The position numbers and the translations under genes are program-made. This document shows positions 50,401 through 58,602 of a stretch of 64,000 bases of DNA, in pieces. The number at the start of each line of letters is the position of its first letter. Positions within the stretch are counted from its first letter, which is position 1. The stretch is from Mycobacterium kyorinense (GTDB taxonomy: Bacteria > Actinomycetota > Actinomycetes > Mycobacteriales > Mycobacteriaceae), in the NCBI RefSeq assembly GCF_002101735.1, contig NZ_LQPE01000176.1, forward strand, positions 1 through 64,000, in the 5' to 3' direction. The notes under the pieces were generated by a model, which had not been told where the DNA came from, made no database searches, and worked only from the letters and a program-made list of their open reading frames with translations.

Positions 50401-52766
50401 ACTTCGCCGAGCGCGATCTGGATTGCGAAGATCACGAGTTGGACGGCTTCGATGGGGTATTCGACGGTGTCGCCGGTGTAGTCGACGGCGTCGTCGAGGA
50501 TCATCTCGAGAATCGAGACGCCGCGCTCGTCCTGGATCAGCGCGTCGAGCTTGTCGATCCACTCCGCGAAGATCGGATCGCGCAGGTAGAGGTTCTTACC
50601 CATCTTGCGGTGCTGCGCACCGAAACCGGCGAGCACCCACACCGGGCCGTTGGTCACCGGCCCGTCGGCGGAGAACACGTTGGGCCGCTGCTTGCCCTCG
50701 GCGATCGCGCGCAGGCCCTTGATGGCCTCGTCGTGATCGCGGGCCAAAACCACTGCGCGGGAACGACCGTGGTTGCGCCGCGACAGCGACCGGCCGATCG
50801 ACTCCAGCGAGGACGCCCGCCCCTCCGGGCTTTCCATCCAGTCGGCCAGCTCGGCGGCGGCGGCCTTCTTGCGCGACGTCAAAAACGCCGACACCGCCAG
50901 CGGCACCAGCGGGGCCTGCTGCTCGGATGCCGCGAGTTCTTCCAGCGCAATCTCTTTGAGCCGCTTGGCTTCCTCGGTCAAGCCGGGCAGTTCGAGTTCT
51001 TCTTCGACGGCCGCCGCGCCGTGGTCGGCGACGAATTCGCCGTACTCGTCGAACCGCACGCCGACCTGCTCGTCGGCGGTCGCCGCCGTCTCGGGCTCCG
51101 GTTCCGGTTCGATCTCGCGCTCGACGACGTCGCGCGGCAGCACCTCGCGCAGCACCATGTGCGCGTTGGCGCCGCCGAACCCGAAGCTGGACACCCCGGC
51201 CACCGCGTAACCGCTGTAGCGCGGCCAATCGGCAACGGTGTCAAGCACTTTCAGGTGCGCCGCGTCGAAGTCGATGTACGGGTTGGGCCCGGCGTAGTTG
51301 ATCGACGGCGGCAACTTGTCGTGCTGCAGGGCCAGCACCATCTTGGCCAGGCTGGCCGCGCCGGCGGCTGATTCCAGGTGCCCGATGTTGGTCTTGATCG
51401 CGCCCAGCAGCGCCGGTTTGTCCGCGGGCCGGCCGCGGCCGACGACGCGGCCCAGCGCCTGCGCCTCGATCGGGTCGCCCAGCACGGTGCCGGTGCCGTG
51501 CGCCTCGATGTAGTCGACGAGGCGCGGGTTGATGCCGGCGTCCTTGTAGGCGCGGCGCAGCACGTCGGCCTGCGCGTCCGGGTTGGGGGCGATCAGGCCG
51601 TTGGAGCGGCCGTCGTGGTTGACGGCGCTGCCGGCGATCACGGCCAGGATCTGGTCGCCGTCGCGGCGGGCATCGTCGACCCGCTTGAGAACCAGCATGC
51701 CGCCGCCCTCGGAGCGGGTGTAGCCGTCGGCGTCGGAGGAGAACGACTTGATCCGGCCGTCCGGCGCCAGCACCTGGCCGATCTCGTCGAACCCGAGGGT
51801 CACCACTGGGGTGATCAGCGCGTTGACGCCACCGGCGATCGCCACGTCGCACTCGCCGCTGCGCAACGCCTGCACCGCCTGGTGGGTGGCGACCAGCGAG
51901 CTCGAGCAGGCGGTGTCAACCGCCACCGACGGGCCGTGGAAGTCGTAGAAGTACGAAACCCGGTTGGCGACAATCGAACTCGCGGTCCCGGTAATCGCGT
52001 AAGGGTGGGCGACGGTCGGGTCCGACATCGCCAGGAAGCTGTAGTCGGCCACCGAGGTGCCGATGAAGACGCCGACCGCCTCGCCGCGCAGGCTCGATGC
52101 CGGGATGCGGGCATGCTCGAGCGCCTCCCAGGTCAGCTCGAGCGCCATCCGCTGCTGCGGATCGATGTTGTCGGCCTCGGTCTTGCTCAGCGCGAAGAAC
52201 TCCGAGTCGAAGCCCTTGATGTCTTTGAGGTAGCCACCGCGGGTGCGGGCCTTGTTGACCCGCTCGGCGATTCGCGGCTCCTCCATGAACTCCGACCAGC
52301 GGCCCTCGGGAAGGTCGGTGATCCCGTCGCGGCCCTCGAGCAGCGCCTGCCAGGTCTCCTCCGGTGTGTTCATGTCGCCGGGGAAGCGGGTGGCCAGGCC
52401 CACCACGGCGATGTCGACCCGTTCGACCGGCCCGCTCCGCGTCCAGTCGATGTCGTCGGCGCCGGCAGCGTCTTCTTCGGGGTCGCCCTCGACGATCCAG
52501 GTGGCCAGCGATTCGATCGTCGGGTGCTCGAAGGCCGCGGCGATCGACACCGTCACGCCGGTGCGGTCCTCGATATCGGCAGCCATCGCGACGGCGTCGC
52601 GCGACGACAGGCCCAGCTCCACCAGGGGGGTGGCCTCGTCGACCGCGTCGGGCGAGCGACCCGTTGCCTTGGCGACCCACTCGCGCAGCCACTGCCGCAC
52701 CTCGGCGACGGTCATGTCGGTGCGGGCAGGCTTGAGGGACTCAGTGGCAGTGTCCGTCTCAGTCAT
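47469..52766 (-). CDS. pks13: mycolic acid condensing polyketide synthase Pks13
   Basis: 1765 residues (1733 in M. tuberculosis). Domains in order: N-terminal acyl carrier with Ser55 (VELGLSSRDAV), ketosynthase with Cys287 (VDTACSSSL), acyltransferase with Ser804 (GQSLGE), C-terminal acyl carrier with Ser1272 (LGLDSLMAV) and thioesterase with Ser1568 (AGWSLGG). All catalytic residues are present. A Pro/Ala-rich linker (about 1330-1410) accounts for part of the extra length. It performs the final Claisen condensation giving the beta-keto mycolate. Overlaps with fadD32 and accD4 show tight coupling. Confidence 0.97.
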   Translation of the reverse strand: MTETDTATESLKPARTDMTVAEVRQWLREWVAKATGRSPDAVDEATPLVELGLSSRDAVAMAADIEDRTGVTVSIAAAFEHPTIESLATWIVEGDPEEDAAGADDIDWTRSGPVERVDIAVVGLATRFPGDMNTPEETWQALLEGRDGITDLPEGRWSEFMEEPRIAERVNKARTRGGYLKDIKGFDSEFFALSKTEADNIDPQQRMALELTWEALEHARIPASSLRGEAVGVFIGTSVADYSFLAMSDPTVAHPYAITGTASSIVANRVSYFYDFHGPSVAVDTACSSSLVATHQAVQALRSGECDVAIAGGVNALITPVVTLGFDEIGQVLAPDGRIKSFSSDADGYTRSEGGGMLVLKRVDDARRDGDQILAVIAGSAVNHDGRSNGLIAPNPDAQADVLRRAYKDAGINPRLVDYIEAHGTGTVLGDPIEAQALGRVVGRGRPADKPALLGAIKTNIGHLESAAGAASLAKMVLALQHDKLPPSINYAGPNPYIDFDAAHLKVLDTVADWPRYSGYAVAGVSSFGFGGANAHMVLREVLPRDVVEREIEPEPEPETAATADEQVGVRFDEYGEFVADHGAAAVEEELELPGLTEEAKRLKEIALEELAASEQQAPLVPLAVSAFLTSRKKAAAAELADWMESPEGRASSLESIGRSLSRRNHGRSRAVVLARDHDEAIKGLRAIAEGKQRPNVFSADGPVTNGPVWVLAGFGAQHRKMGKNLYLRDPIFAEWIDKLDALIQDERGVSILEMILDDAVDYTGDTVEYPIEAVQLVIFAIQIALGEVLKAHGAKPAAVIGQSLGEPGAAYFAGGLSLRDTVRIIVPRARLMGEGEAMLFGEFIRLMALVEYSADEIKTVFADFPDLEVCVYAAPNQTVIGGPPEQVDAIIARCEAEGRFARKFQTKGASHTAQMDPLLGEFTAELQGIHPMPLACGYFSTVHEGSYIKPGGEPIHDVEYWKKGLRHSVYFTHGVRNAVESGYTTFLELAPNPVALMQVGLTTAAAGLPDAQLISTLARKVDEVDAMTTAMAQLFVHGHDLDIRTLFSRAARPEDYANIPPTRFRRKEHWLDAHFSGDASVMMPGNHVALPDGRHVWEYAPRGATDLAALVKAAAAAVIPDAQLTASEQRAVPAENARLVMTLTRHPGGAAVQVHARIDESFTLVYDALVSRGGQSAVLPTAVGAGAAVAAPVTVAPTNGAPAADAAEAEPDAEVLHDSLTARQAGDLRKWSPDSGETVHDRLATIVSMAMGYEPEDLPWEVPLIELGLDSLMAVRIKNRVEYDFDLPPIQLQAVRDANLYNVEQLILYAIEHRDEVQQLHEHQKTQTAEEIAKEQAALLSGATASTVTKAPDPQAEPETQAAPPVSDVPVPPPPTNPAGPSAQPNLAGAAQALNQQAVAEALGSDVPPRDASERVTFATWAIVTGKSPGGIFNPLPKLDDDAAAKMAQRLSERAEGPISAEDVKSAQTIEELATTVREYLEAGQIDGFVRILRPRPEGSGKVPVFVFHAAGGSTVVYEPLLKRLPADTPMYGFERVEGTIEERAAQYVPKLLELQGNGPFVLAGWSLGGALAYACAIGLKQQGCDVPFVGLIDAVRPGEEIPQTKEETRKRWERYARFAERTFNVQIPEIPYEQLEELDDEGQVRFVLEAVKASGVQIPGGIIEHQRTSYLDQRAIDTAQIQPYDGHVTLYMADRYHDDAIMFEPRYATRKPDGGWGEYVSDLEVVPVGGEHIQVIDEPIIAKVGAHMTQVLNRIEAEEKARK

Positions 52767-54658
52767 CAGTCCACCTGGTCGGGGAAGGCGTTGGGGGAAG
52801 CGGTGCCGCTGCGCAGGCTGCCGTCGAGGTAGGCGGTGCGGCAGGCGCGGCGGCCGATCTTGCCGCTGGAGGTGCGCGGCACCGAGCCGGCCTGTACCAG
52901 CAGTACGTCACGCACGGTGACGCCGTGCCGGACGGCGATGGCTGCCCGGATGTCGTCGGCGATGGGCTGGTAGTCCAGCTTGTGCGCGCCGGGCGCCCGC
53001 TCGGCGACGATCACCAGCTGTTCGGAGGTGTCGTCGGGGTCGTACTTCAGCCCGGCGTGCGGGTTGTCGAACACCTCGCGGGGCAGCTGGTTGGCCGGGA
53101 CCGAGAACGCGGCCACGTATCCGGTGCGCAGCGCGCGGCTGGCCTCCTGCGCCGAGTACTCCAGGTCCTGCGGGTAGTGGTTGCGGCCGTCGATGATGAC
53201 GAGGTCCTTGACCCGGCCGGTGATGTAGAGGTGGCCCTTGTAATAGGTGCCGTAGTCGCCGGTGCGCACCCACAGCCCGTCGTCGGGCGCGCCCTCGGCG
53301 TGCGACGGGCTGGTCCGCGACTTGAGGATGTTCTTAAAGGTCTCCTGCGTTTCCTCTTCGCGGTTCCAGTAGCCCATCCCCATGTTCGTGCCGTGCAGCC
53401 AGATCTCGCCGATCTGCCCGTCGGGCAGTTCGGAGGCCGACTCGACGTCGACGATCACCGCCCACTCGTCGACACCGATCAGACCGGCGGACACCTGGGT
53501 CACCGCGTTGGGCGCCTCCGGCTCCACCTCGACGAACCGGTGGTTGTTCAGCGCGTCGCGGTCGACGTGGATCACCGTCGGCCCCTCGGACATCGGGGTG
53601 ATCGAGACGAACAGCGTCGCCTCGGCCAGCCCGTAGCAGGGCTTCATCACGGTGTCGCGCAAGCCGAACGGACGGAACGAGTCGTGGAATTTGCGCATCG
53701 ACGCCACCGACACCGGCTCGCTGCCGTTGAGCAGCGCCTTGACATTCGACAGGTCCAGCGGCTCCTCGTCGTCCTTGGGCACACCGCGCACCGCAGCGTG
53801 CTCGTAGGCGAAGTTCGGCGCCACCGAGTAGACCTCACCGGTTTCACCGGGTTTGCGCGCCATCTCCCGGATCCAGCGGATCGGCCGGCGCACAAACGCC
53901 GCCGGCGTCATGAACGTGTTGTGGTAGCCGAGCACCGGCGACAGCATGATCGCGATCAGGCCCATGTCGTGGAAGAACGGCAGCCAGGTGACCCCGCGGT
54001 CGCCTTCCTTGCCCTCGAAGGCGTTCAGCACCTGAACCACGTTGTGGGCCAGGTTCAGCGCGGTGATCTCCACACCGGTCGGCGTGCGGGTAGAGCCGGA
54101 GGTGTATTGCAGGTAGGCGATCGTGTCGGGGGTTTCGACGGGCATTTCCCACGTGCCAGCAACCTCGTTGGGCACCGCGTCGACGGCGATGACGCGCGGC
54201 CGCTCCTTGGCGGGCCGGCTGCGGAAGAACTTGCGGACCCCCTCGGCGGCGTCGGTGGTGGTCAGGATCGCCGTCGGACCGCAATCGTCGAGCACCGCGT
54301 GCAGGCGGCCGACGTGGCCAGGCTCGCTCGGGTCGAACAACGGCACCGCAATCCGCCCGGAGTAGAGGATGCCGAAAAACCCGGTCAGGTAGTCGAGGTT
54401 TTGCGGGCAGAGGATGGCGACCCGGTCGCCCGGCTGGGTGACCTGCTGCAGACGGGCGCCGATCGCGCGGTTGCGGGCGCCGAACTCGGCCCAGGAAATG
54501 TCGCGTGCGATGCCGTCGCGCTCGGTCGAGAAGTCCAGGAACCGGTAGGCGAGCTTGTCGCCGCGCACCGCCGCCCACCGCTCGACGTGACGGACCAGGT
54601 TAGCGTTTTCCGGGAACCTGATCTTTCCGTTCACGACGAACGGGTTGTGGTACGCCAT
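52766..54658 (-). CDS. fadD32: long-chain fatty acyl-AMP ligase FadD32
   Basis: 630 residues. An ANL-superfamily ligase: YLQYTSGSTRTPTG (P-loop), WLPFFHDMGLI, CYGLAEATLF, RTGDYG and the C-terminal lysine region SSGKIGRRACR. It activates meromycolic acids as acyl-AMP and loads them onto the Pks13 N-terminal carrier. ATG 54658 was chosen; GTG 54664 is two codons upstream; CAGGAGACA supplies the ribosome site. It overlaps pks13 (TGATG). Confidence 0.96.
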   Translation of the reverse strand: MAYHNPFVVNGKIRFPENANLVRHVERWAAVRGDKLAYRFLDFSTERDGIARDISWAEFGARNRAIGARLQQVTQPGDRVAILCPQNLDYLTGFFGILYSGRIAVPLFDPSEPGHVGRLHAVLDDCGPTAILTTTDAAEGVRKFFRSRPAKERPRVIAVDAVPNEVAGTWEMPVETPDTIAYLQYTSGSTRTPTGVEITALNLAHNVVQVLNAFEGKEGDRGVTWLPFFHDMGLIAIMLSPVLGYHNTFMTPAAFVRRPIRWIREMARKPGETGEVYSVAPNFAYEHAAVRGVPKDDEEPLDLSNVKALLNGSEPVSVASMRKFHDSFRPFGLRDTVMKPCYGLAEATLFVSITPMSEGPTVIHVDRDALNNHRFVEVEPEAPNAVTQVSAGLIGVDEWAVIVDVESASELPDGQIGEIWLHGTNMGMGYWNREEETQETFKNILKSRTSPSHAEGAPDDGLWVRTGDYGTYYKGHLYITGRVKDLVIIDGRNHYPQDLEYSAQEASRALRTGYVAAFSVPANQLPREVFDNPHAGLKYDPDDTSEQLVIVAERAPGAHKLDYQPIADDIRAAIAVRHGVTVRDVLLVQAGSVPRTSSGKIGRRACRTAYLDGSLRSGTASPNAFPDQVD

Positions 54659-54931
54659 TGCCACTGTCTCCTGTCACCACATGTCTCGGGTTTAAATCTC
54701 TAGGGCCCAGCCGACGGCTGCGCCCGACTCGGGTCGGTCGGCGGCACGCCGGGATCTTTCGCCTGCGCCGTTTGTCGCGAACCCTAAACCTCACAGATGG
54801 TACAGAAGCGCGCGCGACACCCGGCACTGCATCGACCCGGGCGGGCCGACCACAGCCGTTCTTATTTTTTTCTTAATGTTAAGGGCCGGTGCGCCGCGGA
54901 CCAAATCACCACGGGCGGCTTGACGGAACCG
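54659..54931. other. intergenic region, probable fadD32 operon promoter
   Basis: 273 bp between Rv3802c and fadD32 with no convincing ORF. It contains an AT-rich patch (about 54860-54885, T7 and TTAATGTTAA) unusual for this genome, which may mark promoter or termination sequence. No certain -10/-35 pair was identified. Confidence 0.4.
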
Positions 54932-55954
54932 TTACCCGTGCTTGGGATGCGGCGCGTTTTCGATCAGACCTCGGGCCCAATTGAGGGTCCACTCCGTGGC
55001 CGACTGCCCGTCCAGGCTCCAGAACTGGGTGGTCGCATACAGCGCGTGCACGGGTTGGCCGGCGCCGCCGGCGAGGGTGTCCAGCGTGGTGGGCAGGTTG
55101 GTGATGCTGAACGCTTCCTGGGGCGCGGCGCAGATCAGGTCACCCTGGCCGCAGATCTCGTTGGTCCGGTTGTTGAGGTCGCCGAATCCGCCGGGCCGCT
55201 TGCCGGTCATGGTCAAACCCATGGTCGAGAGCACGGGCACCTCGTGCAGGGTGATCTCGGCGCCCTGGCCCGGCGGGTTGGGGCCGATGTCCTGGCCCAC
55301 CCCTTCCTGGCGGCGGCCGTCGGCGATCAACGTCACACCGAGCACCAGGTCCTCGTCGACAGGCCCGCGGCCGTTGCCGATGTCGCTGGCGATGTCACCG
55401 GCGATCACCGCGCCCTGCGAGAAACCGATCAGCACGTAGCTGGTCAGCGGGCACTTGGTGTTCATGTCGGTGATCACTTTGACCGCGGCCTGGGTGCCCT
55501 CCTTACGGCTCTGGTTGTAGGACATCTGGTTGTCGCCGGACAGCGGATTGTGGAATTGCGCCGTGTAGGGGACCGTGTACACCTCGACCCGGCTGGCGTC
55601 GAATTGCTGACTGATCGGCCGGGTGACGTTGAGTAGCAACGCCTTTGGAAACTCCACCGGGTTGAGCGGGTTGTCCTGCAGCGACGACTCCCACGTGCCG
55701 GGCACCGAGATCAGTTGCACGTCGGGACAACTGGCGTCCTGGAACGCCGGACGCGGCTTATGCGGGCGGGCCGAACTGCTGGTCGGCGGCACGATGCTGG
55801 GCGGTACCGCGCTCGGCGGCGTCTCCGGCTGGCGCAGGTAGAGCACCACGAACACCAGAACCAGCGCCACCACAAGCGCCGTCGCGCCGGCGGCGATCAA
55901 CGCCAGGATGCGGTGGCGCCTGCGCCGCGCTTTAGCGCCCTTCTTCACAGCCAT
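54932..55954 (-). CDS. cutinase-like phospholipase/thioesterase (Rv3802c, Culp6)
   Basis: 340 residues. One N-terminal transmembrane anchor (about 16-40), a Pro-rich linker, then a cutinase domain with nucleophile Ser179 in LIGFSQGAVIAGD and cysteines CPD and CP for the usual disulfides. It corresponds to Rv3802c, an essential wall lipase with phospholipase A and thioesterase activity in the mycolate cluster. Located outside the membrane, tethered. Confidence 0.92.
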   Translation of the reverse strand: MAVKKGAKARRRRHRILALIAAGATALVVALVLVFVVLYLRQPETPPSAVPPSIVPPTSSSARPHKPRPAFQDASCPDVQLISVPGTWESSLQDNPLNPVEFPKALLLNVTRPISQQFDASRVEVYTVPYTAQFHNPLSGDNQMSYNQSRKEGTQAAVKVITDMNTKCPLTSYVLIGFSQGAVIAGDIASDIGNGRGPVDEDLVLGVTLIADGRRQEGVGQDIGPNPPGQGAEITLHEVPVLSTMGLTMTGKRPGGFGDLNNRTNEICGQGDLICAAPQEAFSITNLPTTLDTLAGGAGQPVHALYATTQFWSLDGQSATEWTLNWARGLIENAPHPKHG

Positions 55955-56031
55955 GTCTCCCGCCAGCAGAGTCCGTCATTGCACCCTGCATTACGGTACC
56001 GGTTCCCGGCACCGTGGCCCGCGGGCGATGG

Positions 56032-56913
56032 CTAGCGGATGGCGCCGACGATGTCGCCGGACATCGCACCCAGCTCCGGGCCCCAGGACCCCCAGCCGTT
56101 GTCGCCGCCGGGGAACTCGAAGTGCCCGTTGTGGCCGCCGACGTTGCGGTACTGCTGGTAGAAGAAGTGGCCGCTTCCGGTTGCCTCGGCCTCTTGGCCG
56201 ATCATCGCCGCCGGGTCGCTGGCGCCGCCGGTGGGGTTGACCACCCAGACCCGGGTGTTGTTGGCCGCCAGCAAGCCGGCGTGTACGTACGGGTCGTGCC
56301 ACTTCCACCGGCCCAATTGCGCTGCGCCCCACATGCCTTGGGTGTCGACGCCGCCGAACTGCGCCATGCCGGCGGTGATGGCGCCGTTCTCGGTGGTGTT
56401 GGACGGGTACAGGAAGCCCGACAGCGAACCGGCGAAGCCGAACCGGTCGGGGTGGAAGCAGGCCAGCGCCATCGCCCCGTAGCCGCCTTGCGAAGCGCCG
56501 ACGACGGCGTGGCCACCGGGCGCCAGGCCTTTGTTGGCGGCCAGCCAGTCGGGCAGCTCACTGGACAGGAACGTCTCCCACTGCTTGCTGCCGTCCTGCT
56601 CCCAGTTGGTGTACATGCTGAAGGCGCCGCCGGCGGGCGCGGCCACCGAGATGCCCTTACCGGCGAGTGTGTTCATCGCGTTGCCCGCGGTGACCCAGTT
56701 GCTGACATCCGGGCCTGCGTCGAACGGGTCGAGGAGGTATACCGCGTGCGGGCCGCCGGCCAGGAAGGCCACCGGGATGTCGCGGCCCATTGCCGCCGAG
56801 GGCACCATCAGGGTCTCGTAGTTCGCGGCGCGGGCGTGCGCGCTGACAGGACCCAACCCGACTGCCAGCACGGCAGCGCTCAGCACCCGCAGCAGCAACG
56901 ACACGCCCCTCAT
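56032..56913 (-). CDS. fbpD: MPT51/FbpD, Ag85-related secreted protein
   Basis: 293 residues. A signal peptide (cut near SAHARA) precedes an alpha/beta-hydrolase domain: YETLMVPSAAMGRDIPVAFLAGG, YTNWEQDGSKQWETFL, and VGGHNGHFEFPGGDNGWGSW at the end. It matches Rv3803c (MPT51), regarded as a non-catalytic fibronectin-binding paralogue of Ag85. Here the elbow reads VGA-Ser141-QGG. ATG 56913 has a gaggtgg site. It lies downstream of fbpA, past a strong terminator. Confidence 0.93.
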   Translation of the reverse strand: MRGVSLLLRVLSAAVLAVGLGPVSAHARAANYETLMVPSAAMGRDIPVAFLAGGPHAVYLLDPFDAGPDVSNWVTAGNAMNTLAGKGISVAAPAGGAFSMYTNWEQDGSKQWETFLSSELPDWLAANKGLAPGGHAVVGASQGGYGAMALACFHPDRFGFAGSLSGFLYPSNTTENGAITAGMAQFGGVDTQGMWGAAQLGRWKWHDPYVHAGLLAANNTRVWVVNPTGGASDPAAMIGQEAEATGSGHFFYQQYRNVGGHNGHFEFPGGDNGWGSWGPELGAMSGDIVGAIR

Positions 56914-57001
56914 GTCCACCTCACTAGGTATCGATTCGCCATCCCCCGCACCCCGTCCCGGAACGTAGTGAACCACACCGGACGCGACGGAATGGGTGGA
57001 A

Positions 57002-57046
57002 ACGACTAACGGCGGCGACCCGTCGAAGGTCGCCGCCGTTAGTCGT
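57002..57046 (-). terminator. strong terminator after fbpA
   Basis: An 18-bp perfect stem (57002-57019 with 57029-57046) with a 9-nt loop lies 13 bp beyond the fbpA stop codon. In the minus direction the stem is followed by TTTCC. It should separate fbpA from fbpD transcription. Confidence 0.85.
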
Positions 57047-57058
57047 CTTGCTTAGGGC

Positions 57059-58234
57059 CTAGTGGCCGCCGCCCTGCGCGGCTGCCGGGGTGCCCTGGCT
57101 GCCCGGGCTGGCCGGAGCGGCCGGAGCCGCCGGGGCGCCCTGGCTGACCGGGGTGCCCTGGCTACCCTGGGTGGCCGGCGTGGTCTGGCTGGCCGGGTTG
57201 GCCGGAGCGGCCGGGCTGCTTTGGGCAGTCTCGCCGCCACCGCCGCCGGGCGTGGCGCCCAGCGTCCGCTGCAGGTCAGGCTTCATCGCGTTCAACTGCT
57301 GACCCCAGTACTCCCAGCTGTGCGTGCCGGTGTCCGGGAAGTTGAACACCGCGTTGTGACCGCCGGCCGCATTGTAGGCGTCCTGGTACTTGATGTTGCT
57401 GGTCCGCACGAAGCCCTCGAGGAACTTCGCCGGCAGGTTGTCGCCACCAAGCTCCGACGGCTTGCCGTTGCCGCAGTACATCCAGAGGCGGGTGTTGTTG
57501 GCGACGGTCTTGCCGACGTTCAGCAGCGGGTCGTTACGCTGCCAGGCCGGGTCCTCCTTGGGGCCCCACATGTCGGCGGCCTTGTAGCCGCCGGCGTCGC
57601 CCATCGCCAGGTTGATCAGCGACGGACCCATCCCCTGCGAGGGGTCCATCAGGCCGGACATCGCGCCGGCGTAGATGAACTGGTCCGGGTGGTAGTTCGC
57701 CAGGTTCAGGGCCGACGCACCCGCCATGGACAGGCCCACCGCGGCGCCGCCGTTGGGCTTGACCTGCTTGTTGGCCTGCAGGTATTGCGGGAGCTCGCTG
57801 GTCAGGAAGGTCTCCCATTTGTAGGTCTGGCAGCCGGCCTTGCCGCAGGCGGGCTTGTACCAGTCGGTGTACCAGCTGGACTGGCCGCCGACCGGCATGA
57901 CCATCGACAGACCGGACTGGTAGTACCACTCGAAGGCGGGGGTGTTGATGTCCCAGCCGTTGAAGTCGTCCTGGGCGCGCAGGCCGTCGAGCATGTAGAT
58001 CGCCGGTGAGTTGGCGCCACCGCTCTGGAACTGCACCTTGATCTCACGGCCCATCGCCGCCGACGGCACCTGCAGGTATTCGACCGGCAGACCTGGCCGG
58101 GAGAATGCCCCGGCGGTCGCCGAACCCCCGACGACGCCGACCAGCCCCGGCACCAGGGCCGCTGCGGCTGCCCCTAACGCGAGGCGGCGCGGCATCCCCT
58201 TCGCCGCGCCACGAAACCTGTCAACAAGCTTCAT
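57059..58234 (-). CDS. fbpA: mycolyltransferase antigen 85A with long C-terminal tail
   Basis: 391 residues against about 338 in M. tuberculosis. The signal peptide ends at A43 (ATAGA/FSRPGL). The mature enzyme has the nucleophile Ser169 (mature Ser126, VGLSMAG), the fibronectin-binding-type region and the late His (YNAAGGHNAVFNF). After LGATP a Gly/Pro/Ala/Gln/Ser/Thr tail (about 331-391) replaces the short native C-terminus. It transfers mycolates to trehalose monomycolate and AG. ATG 58234 was chosen at the signal peptide. Confidence 0.94.
   Translation of the reverse strand: MKLVDRFRGAAKGMPRRLALGAAAAALVPGLVGVVGGSATAGAFSRPGLPVEYLQVPSAAMGREIKVQFQSGGANSPAIYMLDGLRAQDDFNGWDINTPAFEWYYQSGLSMVMPVGGQSSWYTDWYKPACGKAGCQTYKWETFLTSELPQYLQANKQVKPNGGAAVGLSMAGASALNLANYHPDQFIYAGAMSGLMDPSQGMGPSLINLAMGDAGGYKAADMWGPKEDPAWQRNDPLLNVGKTVANNTRLWMYCGNGKPSELGGDNLPAKFLEGFVRTSNIKYQDAYNAAGGHNAVFNFPDTGTHSWEYWGQQLNAMKPDLQRTLGATPGGGGGETAQSSPAAPANPASQTTPATQGSQGTPVSQGAPAAPAAPASPGSQGTPAAAQGGGH
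57062..57245 (-). repeat. imperfect low-complexity repeats coding the FbpA tail
   Basis: Short GC-rich units coding GSQGTP/VSQGAP/AAPA/ANPA-type motifs recur (GSQGTP occurs at least twice). The repeats keep the reading frame and end two residues before the fbpA stop. This type of tract is prone to expansion and contraction. Confidence 0.6.
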
Positions 58235-58602
58235 CCGTGCTTTCCCATCCTTTGTTGGCCCAATCTTTCGGGTCGGACTGCGTGCGCTGCGTCCACGTGC
58301 CCGGCTCCGTTGCGGCTTGCATCGTCCCCGGGCTGGGCGCACCAGTGCCCGTGTAGTCAACCACATCTTGGTGCGATCCCTCTCATCGAGACTCCCGTTG
58401 AAGCGTTCGGCGGTTCGCTGTGGGCGGCCGCGATCACGGCCGTGCACGCCGCGCCGAGAATGTGCTCACACCCGATTTCTCGCCGGTAACCAGTCTGGTT
58501 GCGTGTTGCTGTCGCAGCGCGCTGTCCCCGCGCGGCCGCGTCGCGTTCCGCGGGGAAAATTTTCCGTCGATTTATTCGCCGGACGTCCACGCGGCCCAGG
58601 TG
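58235..58602. other. fbpA upstream region
   Basis: 368 bp without a convincing gene, upstream of fbpA and downstream of aftB (both minus strand). It should hold the fbpA promoter. A perfect 12-bp palindrome GGAAAATTTTCC (58554-58565) stands out as AT-rich in GC-rich DNA and lies 38 bp past the aftB stop; it may be a regulator site or part of a terminator. Confidence 0.5.

Noticed and set aside
47463..51371. 1302-residue plus-strand ORF antisense to pks13
   Set aside because: It is a shadow: third-position GC bias of pks13 leaves the antisense frame free of stops. The product is Arg/Gly/His-rich and lacks any motif, while the minus strand encodes intact Pks13.
57062..57245. Possible CRISPR-like or intergenic tandem repeat
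   Set aside because: The units are irregular, have no spacer structure and lie in frame inside fbpA, so they are coding low-complexity repeats.
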